64,000 nucleotides of DNA from Thiobacillus sp. Lineage in GTDB: Bacteria; Pseudomonadota; Gammaproteobacteria; Burkholderiales; Thiobacillaceae. Below the pieces are notes generated by a model. It did no database searches. It saw only the letters and a program-made list of their open reading frames with translations, and was not told the origin of the DNA. A program made the translations under genes and the position numbers. The stretch is from positions 37,786 to 101,785 of the forward strand of contig JAIBEI010000047.1 of NCBI GenBank assembly GCA_019459055.1, written 5' to 3'. This document shows, one piece after another, positions 1 through 9,529 of this stretch (position 1 is the first letter of the stretch; the number at the start of each line of letters is the position of its first letter).

Positions 1-797
1 TCTGCGTGCAGCCCGCGCCGACGGTCACAGCCGCGCAGCTGCCGCGCCATTATTCGCCCACCGCCTACCAGACCCTGCTCGACTGCCCCTACCGGTTTTT
101 CGCGCGCAGCGTGCTCGGCATCCGCGAACTCGACGAGGCCGACGACGCGCTCGACAAGAGCGATTACGGCAATGCCCTGCATCGCATCCTCAAGGCCTTT
201 CACGACAGCGCACCGCCGCCTGAGCGCGCCGCCGCGCTGGCGCGGCTGAACGCCCTCTCCGCCGCCGAGTTCGCCGCGCTGCCCGCGTACACCGCCGCCG
301 CCTGGGCGAGCCAGTGGGACAGCATCCAGCCCGCCTACATCGACGCCTGGCTGGCGCACGCGGCCGCCGGCTGGCGCTACGAATCCGGCGAAACCGATTT
401 CGCGGTGCCGCACACCGTTGAAGGCCTGGGTGAGATCACCCTGCATGGCCGCGTCGACCGTGTGGATGCAAAAGGCGACGCCCGCTACGTGATCGACTAC
501 AAGACCAGCGCCGCGCAAGGCCTGAAAAAGAAGCTCAAGACGCCCGACGAGGCCGTGCAGCTGCCCTTCTACGCCTGGCTGGCGGACGCCGCCGCCGCCT
601 ACCTGCCGATCAACGAAGCCCCCGTCGCCGTGCTCGAACTCGACGGCGAAACCGACGTCGCCGCCATCAGCCTGCGCCTGCCGGCGCTACTCGAAGCGAT
701 CGCCCAGCGTGCCGCGCTTCCCGCCCACGGTATTGACGGCATCTGCAATTACTGCGAAGCGCGCGGCCTGTGTCGCAAGGGGATGTGGGATGCATGA
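1..797 (+). CDS. AddB-like PD-(D/E)XK nuclease, C-terminal part (5' end outside window)
   Basis: C-terminal part of a nuclease subunit of an AddAB-type double-strand-break repair complex. The reading frame is open to the left window edge, so the GTG at position 6 is probably internal. The nuclease core is visible as VIDYKTS near residue 162 of the visible part. One Cys sits in LLDCPYRFF near residue 27 and a C-x2-C-x5-C group (GICNYCEARGLC) lies at the C-terminus; this matches the iron-sulfur staple of AddB nucleases. The 3' end overlaps the start of the AddA-like helicase gene by 8 bases, so the two are translationally coupled. Confident as a family call; the exact gene name (addB versus a RecB-like exonuclease) cannot be fixed from a fragment. 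Confidence 0.85.
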   Translation, partial: CVQPAPTVTAAQLPRHYSPTAYQTLLDCPYRFFARSVLGIRELDEADDALDKSDYGNALHRILKAFHDSAPPPERAAALARLNALSAAEFAALPAYTAAAWASQWDSIQPAYIDAWLAHAAAGWRYESGETDFAVPHTVEGLGEITLHGRVDRVDAKGDARYVIDYKTSAAQGLKKKLKTPDEAVQLPFYAWLADAAAAYLPINEAPVAVLELDGETDVAAISLRLPALLEAIAQRAALPAHGIDGICNYCEARGLCRKGMWDA

Positions 798-3700
798 ATC
801 GCTCGACACCGCCGCCGCGCTCGACCCGCGCGCCTCATGCGTGGTCGAAGCCTGTGCCGGCAGCGGCAAGACCTGGCTCCTGGTCTCGCGCATGCTGCGT
901 CTGCTGCTGGCGGGCGCAGCGCCCTCGGAGTTGCTGGCGATCACCTTCACGCGCAAGGCGGCGCAGGAAATGACCGACCGCCTGCACGAATGGCTGCGCG
1001 TACTGGCGCTGGAAGACGACGCGACGGTGCGTGATTTTTTGCGCGCGCGGGCGGTACCGGGGGACGAGATCGACGCGCTGCTGCCGCGCGCGCGCGGACT
1101 GCTGGAAACGGTGCTGACCGCGCAGCCAGGGCCGACGGTGACGACTTTCCACGGCTGGTTTCTCGATCTGCTGAAACGCGCGCCGCTGGAAGCCGGGCTG
1201 CCGTGGGGCGCGCCGCTGCTGGAGCGCACCCGTCTGCTGCAGGACGAGGTGCGCGACCGCCTGCTCGCGAAGTGGGCTGCGGAAGGGTCGCCACGAAGCG
1301 GCGGGGCACCCACCGGCGGTGTCAATTCCGCATCGGCTTTAGTCGATAGCGGATTGCCTACCTTGGGTGTACCCCTTGCGGGTACTGCGATGCCCAATTC
1401 GCCTGAAGGCGCAGCGCTGCTGGCCTTGCTGACCGACATTGGCGAGCACAATTTGCGTGCGCTGCTGAAGCGCTTTGTCGATGCCCGCGCGGAATGGTGG
1501 GCGTACACCGACGAGGCACCCGACCCGGTGGCCCATGCGCTGGAACAGCTGCGGCCCGGGCTACACCCCGATCTGGAGTGCGATCCGGTGGCGACATTCT
1601 GGGCCGACGAGCGGATGGCTGCGCGGGTGAAGCGGGTGGGTTTTGCGCTGGAAAAGGGCGGCAAGAGCGAGCGGGGGCGCGCACCCGAAATTCAACGCAG
1701 CCTGGGCCTGTCGCCCGATGAGGCCCATGTCTCACTCATGAGACACCTGATGACGGCGGGCAAGCGGCGCAAGAAACAGGCGACCAAGGAGCTGGAAAAA
1801 GCGCTCGGCGCCGAACTCGACACCTACCTGCGCGACCTCGACACGCTCGAAACCGCGCTGGAAACCGTCGCCGCGATCCAGGCCGACCAGCGCATCTGGG
1901 CGCTCAACCGCCACGGCCTGCTGCTCGGCCACGCGCTGCTGGCGGCCTATCAGGACGCCAAGGTGCAGCAGGGGGTGATCGACTTCGCCGATGCCGAATG
2001 GCAGGCCTGCCGCCTTTTGCGCAGCGAGGAACACGCCCCGGCGCTGGCCCTGAAGCTGGACGCGCGCTACCGGCATCTGCTGCTCGACGAATTCCAGGAC
2101 ACCAACCCGCTGCAGTGGCAGGCGCTTTCGACCTGGCTTCTGGAAGCGCGCGGCGCCGACAGCGCGATGACGGTTTTCATGGTGGGCGACCCCAAGCAGG
2201 CGATCTACCGCTTCCGCCGCGGCGAGGCGCGGGTGTTCGACGCGGCGGCGGATTTTCTGCGCACGCATTTCGACGCTGCACGCTTCAGCACCGACATGAC
2301 GCGGCGGCTGGCGCCGGCGGTGGTCGCGGCGATCAACCCGGTGTTCGCCGGTGTGGCGGGCTTTGCCGAGCACAAGCACGCCCCGGAACACGCAAGCCGC
2401 CCCGGCGCGCTCCGCAGCCTGCCGGTGCAGGTGGATAAACCCGACGTCGAAGCGCGCGACGGCCTGCCCCACACGGGGACTCCGATCCACTACGCGGCCT
2501 CCGGCCACGTGTGGAATCATATGCGCAATCCGCTCACCACGCCGCAGCCGGAAGCCGATGACCGCGCCGTGCATGAAGAAGCGCGGCAGTTTGCACGGGT
2601 GTTGCGCGACGAGGTGCTGGGGCGCTGGGGCGTGGCAGACAAAGCCGGCGCCCTGCGCGCGGCGCGGCCCGGCGACGTCATGGCGCTGGTGCGAAAGCGC
2701 ACCCACCTGCACCTGTACGAGCGCGAACTGGAAGCCGCTGGCATCCCCTTCATCACCTCGCGTCGCGGCGGCCTGCTGCACGCGCTGGAGGCGCAGGACG
2801 TGATTGCGCTGATCGAAACCCTGCTGCTGCCGCACGCCGACCTGAAGCTGGCACACGTGCTGAAGTCTCCGCTCTTCGGCTGCAGCGACGACGACCTGCT
2901 GTGGGTGTTCGCGCCCGGCGCCGCGCCGCGTGGCTGGGAACGGCTGATTGCGCTGGCCGCCGAGCCAGACTGTCCCGCCACGCTCGCGCGCGCGGCGCAG
3001 CGATTGACCCGCTGGCGCACCCACTGCGGCACCCTGCCGGTGCACGACCTGCTCGACCGAATCTACTTTGAAGGCGATGTCGAGGCGCGCTACGCCGCCG
3101 CCGTGCCGGAGGCGATGCGACCCCAGGTGGCTGCCAACCTGCGCGCCTTCATGCAGCTGGCGCTGACGCAGGACGCAGGGCGCTACCCCACGCTGGCCGG
3201 CTTCGTACGCGAGCTGGCCTCCCTCATCGACGACGCCGACGCCGCGCCCGGCGAGGGACTGGCAGCCGATGGCGAGAATGCGGTGCGCCTCTTGACCATC
3301 CACGGCGCCAAGGGGCTGGAAGCGCCGATCGTCTGGCTCCTGGGCGGCAGCGACCACGCCCGCGGCGACTGCTACGCCGTGCTGGCGCCGTGGCCGCCCG
3401 AAGCCCCCCGGCCAGTGCACTTTTCGCTGTTCGGCACGCTGGAAGACCGGGGGGCGGAACGGGAAGGCTGGTTCCAGGAAGAGGCGGATCTGGCGCAGCG
3501 CGAATCCGACAACCTGCTGTACGTGGCGCTGACCCGCGCCGCGCAGGGACTGATCGTCAGCGGCGACGCCGCCAAGAACGCCTGGCTTGCTCGCGTCGAC
3601 GCCGCCTGGCAAAACCTGGGGCTGCCGGCCGACCTGCCGCCCGCCGCCGCCGAGGCAACCAGCCCCCCCGCCATGCCGGCCCGCATCGACGCCCCTGCGG

Positions 3701-4191
3701 TGGGACAGCGCGTCGCCCCGCCCGCCGCAAGCCCGGCGGCGGCGGGCGGCGAATTGTTCCACGCGTGTCTGGAGGCTCATGCGCCGCCCGGCGCACCGCG
3801 CGACCTGTCCGCGCTGGCGGCGCGCCTGGGGCTTGAAGCCGAACTGGACGCCACCGAGGCCGCGGCCCGCGCCCTGCTGGCACAGCCGCGGCTGACGCAC
3901 CTGTTCGACCCGGCGCGGTATCGACGCGCCCACAACGAATGGGCGCTGCTGGATGCCGACGGCCGCCTGCAGCGGCTCGACCGCGTGGTGGAATTCGACG
4001 ACGCGGTGTGGCTGATCGACTACAAGACCGGCGACGACAGCCGCGCGCTGTCCGATGCGCAACTGGTCGAGCGCCATCGCGCCCAGCTCGCCGGCTACCG
4101 GATCCTGCTCGCCGAACTCTATGCCGGCAAGCCGGTGCATGTCGCGCTGCTGCTGGCCGACGGCCGCCTGGTCGACATGATGTCCGGCTGA
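790..4191 (+). CDS. AddA-like UvrD/RecB-family helicase-nuclease
   Basis: ATP-dependent helicase/nuclease of about 1133 residues, partner of the upstream AddB-like nuclease in resection of double-strand breaks for RecA. Superfamily 1 motifs appear in order: Walker A ACAGSGKT (Lys27), Walker B LLLDEFQDTNP, motif III GDPKQAIYRFR, motif V LLTIHGAKGLEA, motif VI LLYVALTRAAQG, then a C-terminal PD-(D/E)XK nuclease core WLIDYKTG. I chose ATG 790, which overlaps the upstream stop, over the upstream in-frame ATG at 709, because the extra N-terminal residues are not part of the helicase fold. Residues about 165-202 (SPRSGG...AGTAM) look inserted and are encoded by DNA related to the repeat at 10.3-10.45 kb. 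Family call secure; AddA versus another RecB-like name is inferred from the neighbour. Confidence 0.88.
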   Translation: MHESLDTAAALDPRASCVVEACAGSGKTWLLVSRMLRLLLAGAAPSELLAITFTRKAAQEMTDRLHEWLRVLALEDDATVRDFLRARAVPGDEIDALLPRARGLLETVLTAQPGPTVTTFHGWFLDLLKRAPLEAGLPWGAPLLERTRLLQDEVRDRLLAKWAAEGSPRSGGAPTGGVNSASALVDSGLPTLGVPLAGTAMPNSPEGAALLALLTDIGEHNLRALLKRFVDARAEWWAYTDEAPDPVAHALEQLRPGLHPDLECDPVATFWADERMAARVKRVGFALEKGGKSERGRAPEIQRSLGLSPDEAHVSLMRHLMTAGKRRKKQATKELEKALGAELDTYLRDLDTLETALETVAAIQADQRIWALNRHGLLLGHALLAAYQDAKVQQGVIDFADAEWQACRLLRSEEHAPALALKLDARYRHLLLDEFQDTNPLQWQALSTWLLEARGADSAMTVFMVGDPKQAIYRFRRGEARVFDAAADFLRTHFDAARFSTDMTRRLAPAVVAAINPVFAGVAGFAEHKHAPEHASRPGALRSLPVQVDKPDVEARDGLPHTGTPIHYAASGHVWNHMRNPLTTPQPEADDRAVHEEARQFARVLRDEVLGRWGVADKAGALRAARPGDVMALVRKRTHLHLYERELEAAGIPFITSRRGGLLHALEAQDVIALIETLLLPHADLKLAHVLKSPLFGCSDDDLLWVFAPGAAPRGWERLIALAAEPDCPATLARAAQRLTRWRTHCGTLPVHDLLDRIYFEGDVEARYAAAVPEAMRPQVAANLRAFMQLALTQDAGRYPTLAGFVRELASLIDDADAAPGEGLAADGENAVRLLTIHGAKGLEAPIVWLLGGSDHARGDCYAVLAPWPPEAPRPVHFSLFGTLEDRGAEREGWFQEEADLAQRESDNLLYVALTRAAQGLIVSGDAAKNAWLARVDAAWQNLGLPADLPPAAAEATSPPAMPARIDAPAVGQRVAPPAASPAAAGGELFHACLEAHAPPGAPRDLSALAARLGLEAELDATEAAARALLAQPRLTHLFDPARYRRAHNEWALLDADGRLQRLDRVVEFDDAVWLIDYKTGDDSRALSDAQLVERHRAQLAGYRILLAELYAGKPVHVALLLADGRLVDMMSG
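1334..1385 (+). repeat. Repeat-derived in-frame segment inside the AddA-like gene
   Basis: Two words, CGGCTTTAGT (1334-1343) and TACCCCTTGCGGGTA (1370-1384), occur here in the same order and orientation as in the reverse complement of the intergenic repeat at 10334-10424. The segment is translated in frame without a stop. The flanking protein text reads on naturally if it is removed. Inferred to be a copy or remnant of a dispersed repeat. Confidence 0.55.
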
Positions 4192-4259
4192 AAGCCATTG
4201 GCCCGCACTTTTTCGCTTGCCGCCGGCAAGCGGCATTCTTTGATACCGGAGCAACAAAC

Positions 4260-4859
4260 TTGATCGACAAGCCCTTTTCCGAATCCTGCGTGCAGAACCG
4301 TGAGCCGATCCTGGCGGTGCTGCGCGAAATATTTGCCGACTGCCGCCAGGTGCTGGAAATCGGCAGCGGCACCGGCCAGCACGCCGTGTATTTCGGCGCG
4401 GGTCTGTCGCACCTCGTCTGGCAGAGCGCCGACGTGCCGCCGCATCATGCGGGCATCCGGGCCTGGCTCGATGAAGCTGCGCTGCCCAATGTGCGGCCGC
4501 CGATCGCGCTCGAAGTCAGCCAGTCCGGCTGGCGCAACGGGCGCTACGATGCGGTGTTCTCGGCCAACACCCTGCACATCATGGGCTGGCCCGAGGTGGA
4601 AGCCTTTTTCGAAGGCGTGGGCGAAGTGCTGGAGGCCGGCGGCGTGCTGGCGGTGTACGGCCCGTTCAACACCAACGGCGCCTACACTTCGGAGAGCAAT
4701 GCCCGCTTCGACGCCTGGCTGAAGGCGCGCGACCCAACCTCCGGGGTGCGCGACTTCGAGGCGGTAGACGCGCTGGCTCGCGCGCAGGGGCTGGTTCTGC
4801 AGCAGGACATCGCCATGCCGGCGAACAACCGCACGCTGGTATGGCGGCGCACTGGCTGA
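4260..4859 (+). CDS. DUF938-family SAM-dependent methyltransferase
   Basis: Class I methyltransferase-like protein of 199 residues. Motif I is VLEIGSGTGQHAVYF (residues about 28-42), the usual SAM-binding Gly-rich loop. FSANTLHIMGW and the later GGVLAVYGPFN are typical of the DUF938 family; no substrate is known for it. The start is a TTG at 4260 preceded by GGAG at 4248-4251 with 8-base spacing; no in-frame ATG gives a complete motif I. It follows the helicase gene by about 70 bases and may be cotranscribed with it. The family call is firm; the reaction is unknown. Confidence 0.8.
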   Translation: MIDKPFSESCVQNREPILAVLREIFADCRQVLEIGSGTGQHAVYFGAGLSHLVWQSADVPPHHAGIRAWLDEAALPNVRPPIALEVSQSGWRNGRYDAVFSANTLHIMGWPEVEAFFEGVGEVLEAGGVLAVYGPFNTNGAYTSESNARFDAWLKARDPTSGVRDFEAVDALARAQGLVLQQDIAMPANNRTLVWRRTG

Positions 4860-4922
4860 ACCCGGCTTTCGCTTGCGAAGGGCTTTGCTATAAACAAGAC
4901 ATTGTGAGCCCGGGGAAATCCC

Positions 4923-5261
4923 ATGCGTATCGCCGAACTGATCCAACGCTGGAGCAAGGAGGGACATGCGCGGACAGACGTGCGCGCCTACATGGTTCAT
5001 TTGCCGCTGCGCGACGCCGCGCGGATTGAAGCCCTGCACATGATGTATCCCGGCCGCAGCGCTTCCCAACTGATGTCCGATCTGATCCGTGCCGCGCTGG
5101 ACGAACTTGAAGTAGCCATGCCCTACATCCCCGGCAACCGCGTCATTGCCGAAGACGACTACGGCGATCCGATCTATGAAGACCTCGGCCCCACGCCGCA
5201 GTTCTATTCGCTCTCGCACGAGATCCTGCGCAAGCTCGCCGCCGAGCCGGAAAGCAAATAG
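4923..5261 (+). CDS. Conserved hypothetical protein, ribbon-helix-helix-like
   Basis: 112 residues, no signal peptide or membrane segment. Residues about 25-63 (VHLPLRDAARIEALHMMYPG then SASQLMSDLIRAALDELE) have the strand-helix-helix pattern and hydrophobic spacing of ribbon-helix-helix DNA-binding domains. The C-terminal half is acidic and rich in Pro and Tyr. No toxin-like gene is adjacent, so an antitoxin role is not supported. Possibly a small transcription regulator; this is inference from the pattern only. Confidence 0.6.
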   Translation: MRIAELIQRWSKEGHARTDVRAYMVHLPLRDAARIEALHMMYPGRSASQLMSDLIRAALDELEVAMPYIPGNRVIAEDDYGDPIYEDLGPTPQFYSLSHEILRKLAAEPESK

Positions 5262-5398
5262 CTGTCGAATTCCTTTACATTTTTTTACTGGAACAGCCCG
5301 CCTGGCAAACATAACCATTTGTATTGACTGCAGTTTCCCAACCGGGAACGAGGCTTGCTTGGTGTTCATGCACAACACCTCCAATGATGGGGAACGCC

Positions 5399-5638
5399 AT
5401 GTACCTCGGCCCGGCTTTTCTTTTTGCGGCCTTTGCCAGCCTGTTTTACATTCCCGGCTTCCTGGACATGCCCCTCGGCATGCTCACCCCCCGCCAACTC
5501 GTTTCGCAACTGCTGTTTTCCGTCTTCGCCCTGATTTCACTTGCCTCGCTGGCGCGCTCCATCGAACTCGATCCGGTGTGGCCATGGCGGCCTGGATTCC
5601 GCCGCGCGATGAACTGGTTGCTTGGGCGCACGCAGTAA
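5399..5638 (+). CDS. Small hypothetical membrane protein
   Basis: 79 residues from ATG 5399, which has GGGGA at 5389-5393 with normal spacing; upstream in-frame starts add only low-complexity residues. Two hydrophobic segments are visible, about residues 4-22 (FLFAAFASLFYIPGFL) and 32-50 (QLLFSVFALISLASLA), followed by a short basic tail. I do not recognise the family. It sits between the ribbon-helix-helix-like gene and argJ with no clear functional link. Confidence 0.55.
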   Translation: MYLGPAFLFAAFASLFYIPGFLDMPLGMLTPRQLVSQLLFSVFALISLASLARSIELDPVWPWRPGFRRAMNWLLGRTQ

Positions 5639-5702
5639 GTTCCCGCATCCATTTGCCGGCCGGCCGGCATAAAATGACGGTTTTCCGTTTTGCGAAACCG
5701 CC

Positions 5703-6929
5703 ATGCCCGTCAATCTCGCCGCGCCCGATCCCGCTTCCTTGCTGCCCATTCGTGGGGTACGTCTGGGCATTGCCTCGGCCGGGATCAAGAAACCCGGACG
5801 GCGCGACATCACCCTGATCGAGCTTGCGCCGGGCGCCCGGGTGGCCGGGGTGTTCACGCAAAACCGCTTCTGCGCCGCGCCGGTCGTACTGTGCAAACAG
5901 CATCTGACGCATGGCAACATCCGCGCGCTGGTGATCAACACTGGCAACGCCAACGCCGGCACTGGCGAAGAGGGCCTGCAGCGCGCGCGCCAGACCTGCG
6001 AAGCGGTGGCGCAGCTGATGGGCTGCGCGGCAGAGGCCGTGCTGCCGTTTTCCACCGGCGTGATCCTGGAGCCGCTGCCCATCGACAAGATCCTGCCTGC
6101 GCTGCCGGCGGCGCAGGCCGATCTCGCACCCGACCACTGGTCGGAAGCCGCGCACGCGATCATGACCACCGACATCGTCGCCAAGGGCGCGTCGCGCCGG
6201 GCGCAGGTCGGTGGCAAGACGGTATCGGTGACCGGCATCGCCAAGGGCTCCGGCATGATCCATCCCAACATGGCGACCATGCTGGGTTATATGGCGACCG
6301 ATGCGGCCGTCGCCCCCGGCCTGATGCCGCAGCTGGTGAAGGAAGTGGCCGACCTCTCGTTCAACTGCGTCACCGTCGACGGCGACACCTCGACCAACGA
6401 CAGCTTCATCCTGATCGCCACCGGGCAAGCCGGCAATGCGGAAATCGCCGACGCCGCCAGTGCCGACTATGCCGCGCTGAAAGCCGCGGTCAGCGACGTC
6501 GCGATCGAACTGGCGCAGGCGATGGCGCGCGACGGCGAGGGCGCGACCAAGTTCATCACCGTGGCGGTCGAAGGCGGGCGCGACCGCGCCGAATGCAAGC
6601 AGATCGCCTACGCGATCGCGCGTTCGCCGCTGGTCAAGACCGCGTTTTTCGCCAGCGACCCCAACCTCGGCCGCATCCTCGCTGCCATCGGCTATGCGGG
6701 GGTGACGGACCTCGACGTCAACACGCTGCGGGTGTATCTGGGCGACGTGCTGGTGGCGGAAAAGGGCGGCCGCGCCGCCAGCTACACCGAGGCGCAGGGC
6801 GCGGCGGTGATGCGGGAAGCCGACATCACCGTGCGCGTGGTGCTCAATCGCGGCTCAGCCCAAGCCACGGTGTGGACCTGCGATTTCTCGTACGACTACG
6901 TCAAGATCAACGCAGAGTACCGTACCTGA
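5703..6929 (+). CDS. argJ: Bifunctional glutamate N-acetyltransferase / amino-acid acetyltransferase ArgJ
   Basis: Transfers the acetyl group of N-acetylornithine to glutamate in the cyclic arginine pathway, and in bifunctional forms can use acetyl-CoA. 408 residues, normal for ArgJ. The self-cleavage region is clear: [16 protein letters not shown], with cleavage expected before the Thr of ATM, which becomes the catalytic nucleophile. VDGDTSTND follows as in the family, and the C-terminus KINAEYRT is typical. Start ATG 5703. Other arg genes are not in the window. Its 3' end converges with a broken cytochrome c gene on the other strand. Confidence 0.96.
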   Translation: MPVNLAAPDPASLLPIRGVRLGIASAGIKKPGRRDITLIELAPGARVAGVFTQNRFCAAPVVLCKQHLTHGNIRALVINTGNANAGTGEEGLQRARQTCEAVAQLMGCAAEAVLPFSTGVILEPLPIDKILPALPAAQADLAPDHWSEAAHAIMTTDIVAKGASRRAQVGGKTVSVTGIAKGSGMIHPNMATMLGYMATDAAVAPGLMPQLVKEVADLSFNCVTVDGDTSTNDSFILIATGQAGNAEIADAASADYAALKAAVSDVAIELAQAMARDGEGATKFITVAVEGGRDRAECKQIAYAIARSPLVKTAFFASDPNLGRILAAIGYAGVTDLDVNTLRVYLGDVLVAEKGGRAASYTEAQGAAVMREADITVRVVLNRGSAQATVWTCDFSYDYVKINAEYRT

Positions 6930-7166
6930 TTCGACGATCGCCCCTGGCGCCGGACCCCACGGCCCCTGCCAGCCCATAGCGTCGCCGGTCGGCCAGTCTG
7001 CCTCGGCAATCCTGCCTCCGTTTTGCATGAAGCCGGCGGTATGGCAGTCATTGCAGCCGCCGATCTGAATCAGATAGCGGCCGTGACGAATGTCGTCCTC
7101 GCCGGCCGCGGCCAGGCAGGCCCAGCCCGCAAGCAGGCTCGCGGTGATTTTCATCCCTGTGTTCAT
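6930..7166 (-). pseudogene. Truncated class I cytochrome c gene
   Basis: From ATG 7166, with a GGAGG ribosome site just upstream, the reading frame encodes a signal peptide (MKITASLLAGWACLAAAG) and a haem-binding site in GRYLIQIGGCNDCHTAG (CxxCH), then text ending GWQGPWG. The rest of the expected cytochrome domain, including a downstream Met ligand, is missing. Past about 6954 the frame enters the antisense strand of argJ and runs on meaninglessly to 6855. Small periplasmic cytochromes of this kind continue for roughly 60-70 residues after this point, so the 3' part appears deleted at the argJ boundary. The haem site could still be made, but a functional cytochrome is unlikely. Confidence 0.65.
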
Positions 7167-7293
7167 GTCGCCTCCTTTCGCGGCGCACCGTGCGCCTGAT
7201 CGATAGAGGCCTAGTCAGGCCTTTTCCGCTTCGCTGGCGCGCTTTCGCCAGCAGAACCGGATTTTTTTCCAGACCAGCAGCTAAAATCCCGGG

Positions 7294-8130
7294 ATGACTG
7301 ATCTTGCCGCCCTGCTGCCGCGCATCGAAAAACTGCTCGATCGCCTCGACACCCCGGCCACTGCCGCGCCGGACTGGAAGCGCGTGCGCGCGGCGCGCTG
7401 GTCGGCGCAGGCGGGAACGCTGAAACCGATCCTGCATCCGCAAAGGGTGGCCCTGCGCGACCTGCTGGCGATCGACGAGCAGAAGCAGCGGGTGAACGCC
7501 AACACGCGCCAGTTCGTCGCCGGCAAGCCCGCCAACAACGTGCTGTTGACCGGCGCGCGCGGCTGCGGCAAGTCCTCGCTGGTGAAGGCGGTTCACGCCA
7601 AGTACGCCCCCAAGGGGCTGCGCCTGATCGAGGTCGACAAGGCCGGGCTGCCGCAGCTGCCCGATCTGTTCGACCAGCTGGCCGACGCCGGCTACCGCTT
7701 CATCGTCTTCATCGACGACCTCACGTTCGCCGAACACGAACCCGGCTACACCAGCCTGAAGGCCGCGCTCGACGGCTCGCTGGCGGGGCCGTCGGACAAC
7801 GTGCTGATCTACGCGACCAGCAACCGCCGCCACCTGATGCCGGAATACATGGCGGAAAACCTGGAAACGCAAGACCTCGGCGGCGAGGTGCATCCAGGTG
7901 AGGCGATTGAGGAAAAGGTCTCGCTGTCCGACCGTTTCGGGTTGTGGGTGTCTTTCCACAGCATGGACCAGGACACCTATCTCGCCATTGCCCGCCACTG
8001 GGCGGCGGCGCTGGGCGCATCGGCCGACGACGGCTTCGAACGCGCCGCGCTGCAGTGGTCGATGGGGCGCGGCGCGCGCAACGGACGGGTGGCCTGGCAG
8101 TTCGCGCGCGACTGGGCGAGCAGGCAATGA
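7294..8130 (+). CDS. DUF815 family AAA-type ATPase
   Basis: 278 residues. Walker A is [13 protein letters not shown] near residue 92, Walker B-like [10 protein letters not shown] near residue 138, and a sensor-like [15 protein letters not shown] follows near residue 173. This arrangement is characteristic of the DUF815 family, which is widespread in proteobacteria without a defined role. No signal peptide, so cytoplasmic. Its stop overlaps the start of the Nudix gene (ATGA), so the two are cotranscribed and probably translationally coupled. No clear promoter was identified. Confidence 0.85.
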   Translation: MTDLAALLPRIEKLLDRLDTPATAAPDWKRVRAARWSAQAGTLKPILHPQRVALRDLLAIDEQKQRVNANTRQFVAGKPANNVLLTGARGCGKSSLVKAVHAKYAPKGLRLIEVDKAGLPQLPDLFDQLADAGYRFIVFIDDLTFAEHEPGYTSLKAALDGSLAGPSDNVLIYATSNRRHLMPEYMAENLETQDLGGEVHPGEAIEEKVSLSDRFGLWVSFHSMDQDTYLAIARHWAAALGASADDGFERAALQWSMGRGARNGRVAWQFARDWASRQ

Positions 8131-9068
8131 GCTCGGCCCCGATCACCGAAGTCGCCGCCGCGGTGCTGACCCAGCCCGATGGTCGCGTGCTGCTGGCGCA
8201 GCGTCCGCAGGGCAAGGCCTACGCGGGTTACTGGGAATTCCCCGGCGGCAAGGTGGAGCCGGGCGAATCACTGGAAGCCGCGCTGGCGCGCGAACTGCAC
8301 GAGGAGCTCGGCATCGTCGTCAGCCGCGCCTGCCGCTGGATCACCCGGGTGTTCGAATACCCGCACGCCATCGTGCGTCTCAACTTCTTCCGCGTGTTCG
8401 ACTGGCAGGGCGAACCGCACCCGCACGAGGGGCAGGTGTTTTCCTGGCAGCAGCCCGATGCGGTCGAAGTGACGCCGCTCTTGCCGGCCAATTTTCCGAT
8501 TTTGAAGGCCTTGTCGCTGCCGCCGCTGCTGGGGATTACGCATGCCGAGTCGCTCGGCGTCGACACCTTCCTCGCGCGCCTCGACATCGCGCTCGCCAAC
8601 GGTCTGCGGCTGATCCAGCTGCGCGACAAGACGCTGCCTGAATACGCACGGCTGGCACTGGCGCGCGAGACGGTGCGCCGCGCCCATCGGTACGGCGCCC
8701 GCGTGCTGGTCAACGGCGATCCGGCGCTGGCGCGCGCGGCGGGCGCGGACGGCGTGCACCTCGATTCGACCGCCGCCGCCAAACGGACGGCGCGTCCCGA
8801 TTGCGGCTGGGTGGGCGTGTCATGCCACGATACCGCCGAGCTGGCGCACGCTGCCGCGATCGAGGCCGATTTCGCGCTGCTGTCGCCGGTGCTGCCCACG
8901 CTCACCCATCCGGGTGCCGCCACGCTCGGCTGGGACGCCTTTTCCGCGCTCGCTGCCGCCAGCCCGATCCCGGTCTACGGCCTCGGCGGGCTGGGACGCG
9001 ACGATGTGGCGCTGGCGCAGTCGCGCGGCGCGCACGGCGTGGCGCTGCTGCGCGGGGCGTGGATATGA
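8127..9068 (+). CDS. Nudix hydrolase (MutT-like) fused to a ThiE-like domain
   Basis: 313 residues with two domains. Residues about 1-130 are a MutT-like Nudix hydrolase with a full Nudix box, [24 protein letters not shown] reduced here to its key residues: G(x5)E(x7)REL(x2)EELG. It is expected to clean oxidised nucleoside triphosphates such as 8-oxo-dGTP. Residues about 135-313 resemble thiamine-phosphate synthase/TenI ([26 protein letters not shown]). This fusion is known in gamma- and betaproteobacteria; the role of the second domain is unresolved. Catalytic motifs of true ThiE are altered (VNGDPALA where VNDR is expected). Starts at ATG 8127, overlapping the DUF815 stop. Confidence 0.9.
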   Translation: MSSAPITEVAAAVLTQPDGRVLLAQRPQGKAYAGYWEFPGGKVEPGESLEAALARELHEELGIVVSRACRWITRVFEYPHAIVRLNFFRVFDWQGEPHPHEGQVFSWQQPDAVEVTPLLPANFPILKALSLPPLLGITHAESLGVDTFLARLDIALANGLRLIQLRDKTLPEYARLALARETVRRAHRYGARVLVNGDPALARAAGADGVHLDSTAAAKRTARPDCGWVGVSCHDTAELAHAAAIEADFALLSPVLPTLTHPGAATLGWDAFSALAAASPIPVYGLGGLGRDDVALAQSRGAHGVALLRGAWI

Positions 9069-9478
9069 AGCGGGTCATGCCGCCCCTGCTGCTGGTGGTC
9101 GCGCTGGTGGCCATCGCGGTGGCGGGTTGGTGGCTCAAGCGTCCGGCCGAGGCACTGGCCGTGCACTGTGCCGACCCGCTGGCCGGCTGTGCCTTCAGCC
9201 ACCACGGTGCGCCGACAAGCGTGCGCTTTTCGATGCGGCCGGCGCCACTGGAAGCTTTCGAACTGAACGTCCGTGCAGCGAACGCCGCCCGCATCAGCGC
9301 AGAATTCCAGATGGTTGGCATGGACATGGGTTTCAACCGCTACGACCTGCGGCCGGTCGCGGACGGCACCTGGGCCTCGACGGTAACCCTGCCGGCTTGC
9401 GTCAGCGGGCAGGGCAGCTGGGTGTTGTACTTGGACCTGGACGGCTCACGGTACGCGCTGCCCTTCAGTACACAATGA
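9065..9478 (+). CDS. Membrane-anchored hypothetical protein, FixH/YtkA-like fold possible
   Basis: 137 residues; the start ATG overlaps the stop of the Nudix gene. An N-terminal hydrophobic segment (residues about 5-21) should anchor it in the inner membrane with the rest in the periplasm. The C-terminal part has [15 protein letters not shown] and a later [11 protein letters not shown], a spacing reminiscent of the beta-sandwich of FixH/CcoH and YtkA-like proteins, where Met-rich GMxMG segments occur. The resemblance is weak and I give no function. Last gene of the DUF815-Nudix unit. Confidence 0.55.
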   Translation: MKRVMPPLLLVVALVAIAVAGWWLKRPAEALAVHCADPLAGCAFSHHGAPTSVRFSMRPAPLEAFELNVRAANAARISAEFQMVGMDMGFNRYDLRPVADGTWASTVTLPACVSGQGSWVLYLDLDGSRYALPFSTQ

Positions 9479-9529
9479 AACCTCCCGCCTCCCGCGCTGC
9501 CAGTCATGCAATCTTCACAATGCGCAGCC

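Noticed and set aside
1732..4257. Long minus-strand open frame (841 codons) opposite the AddA-like gene
   Set aside because: It mirrors the helicase gene codon for codon, has low-complexity Gln/Arg/Gly content and no domain; typical antisense frame in GC-rich DNA.
4923..5261. Antitoxin of a toxin-antitoxin pair
   Set aside because: Although ribbon-helix-helix-like, there is no adjacent toxin-sized gene; the next gene is a two-segment membrane protein 137 bases away.
7207..7225. AGGCCT-AGTC-AGGCCT hairpin with TTTT before the DUF815 gene
   Set aside because: Six-base self-complementary words and only four Ts, and no gene on the plus strand ends just upstream; too weak to call a terminator.
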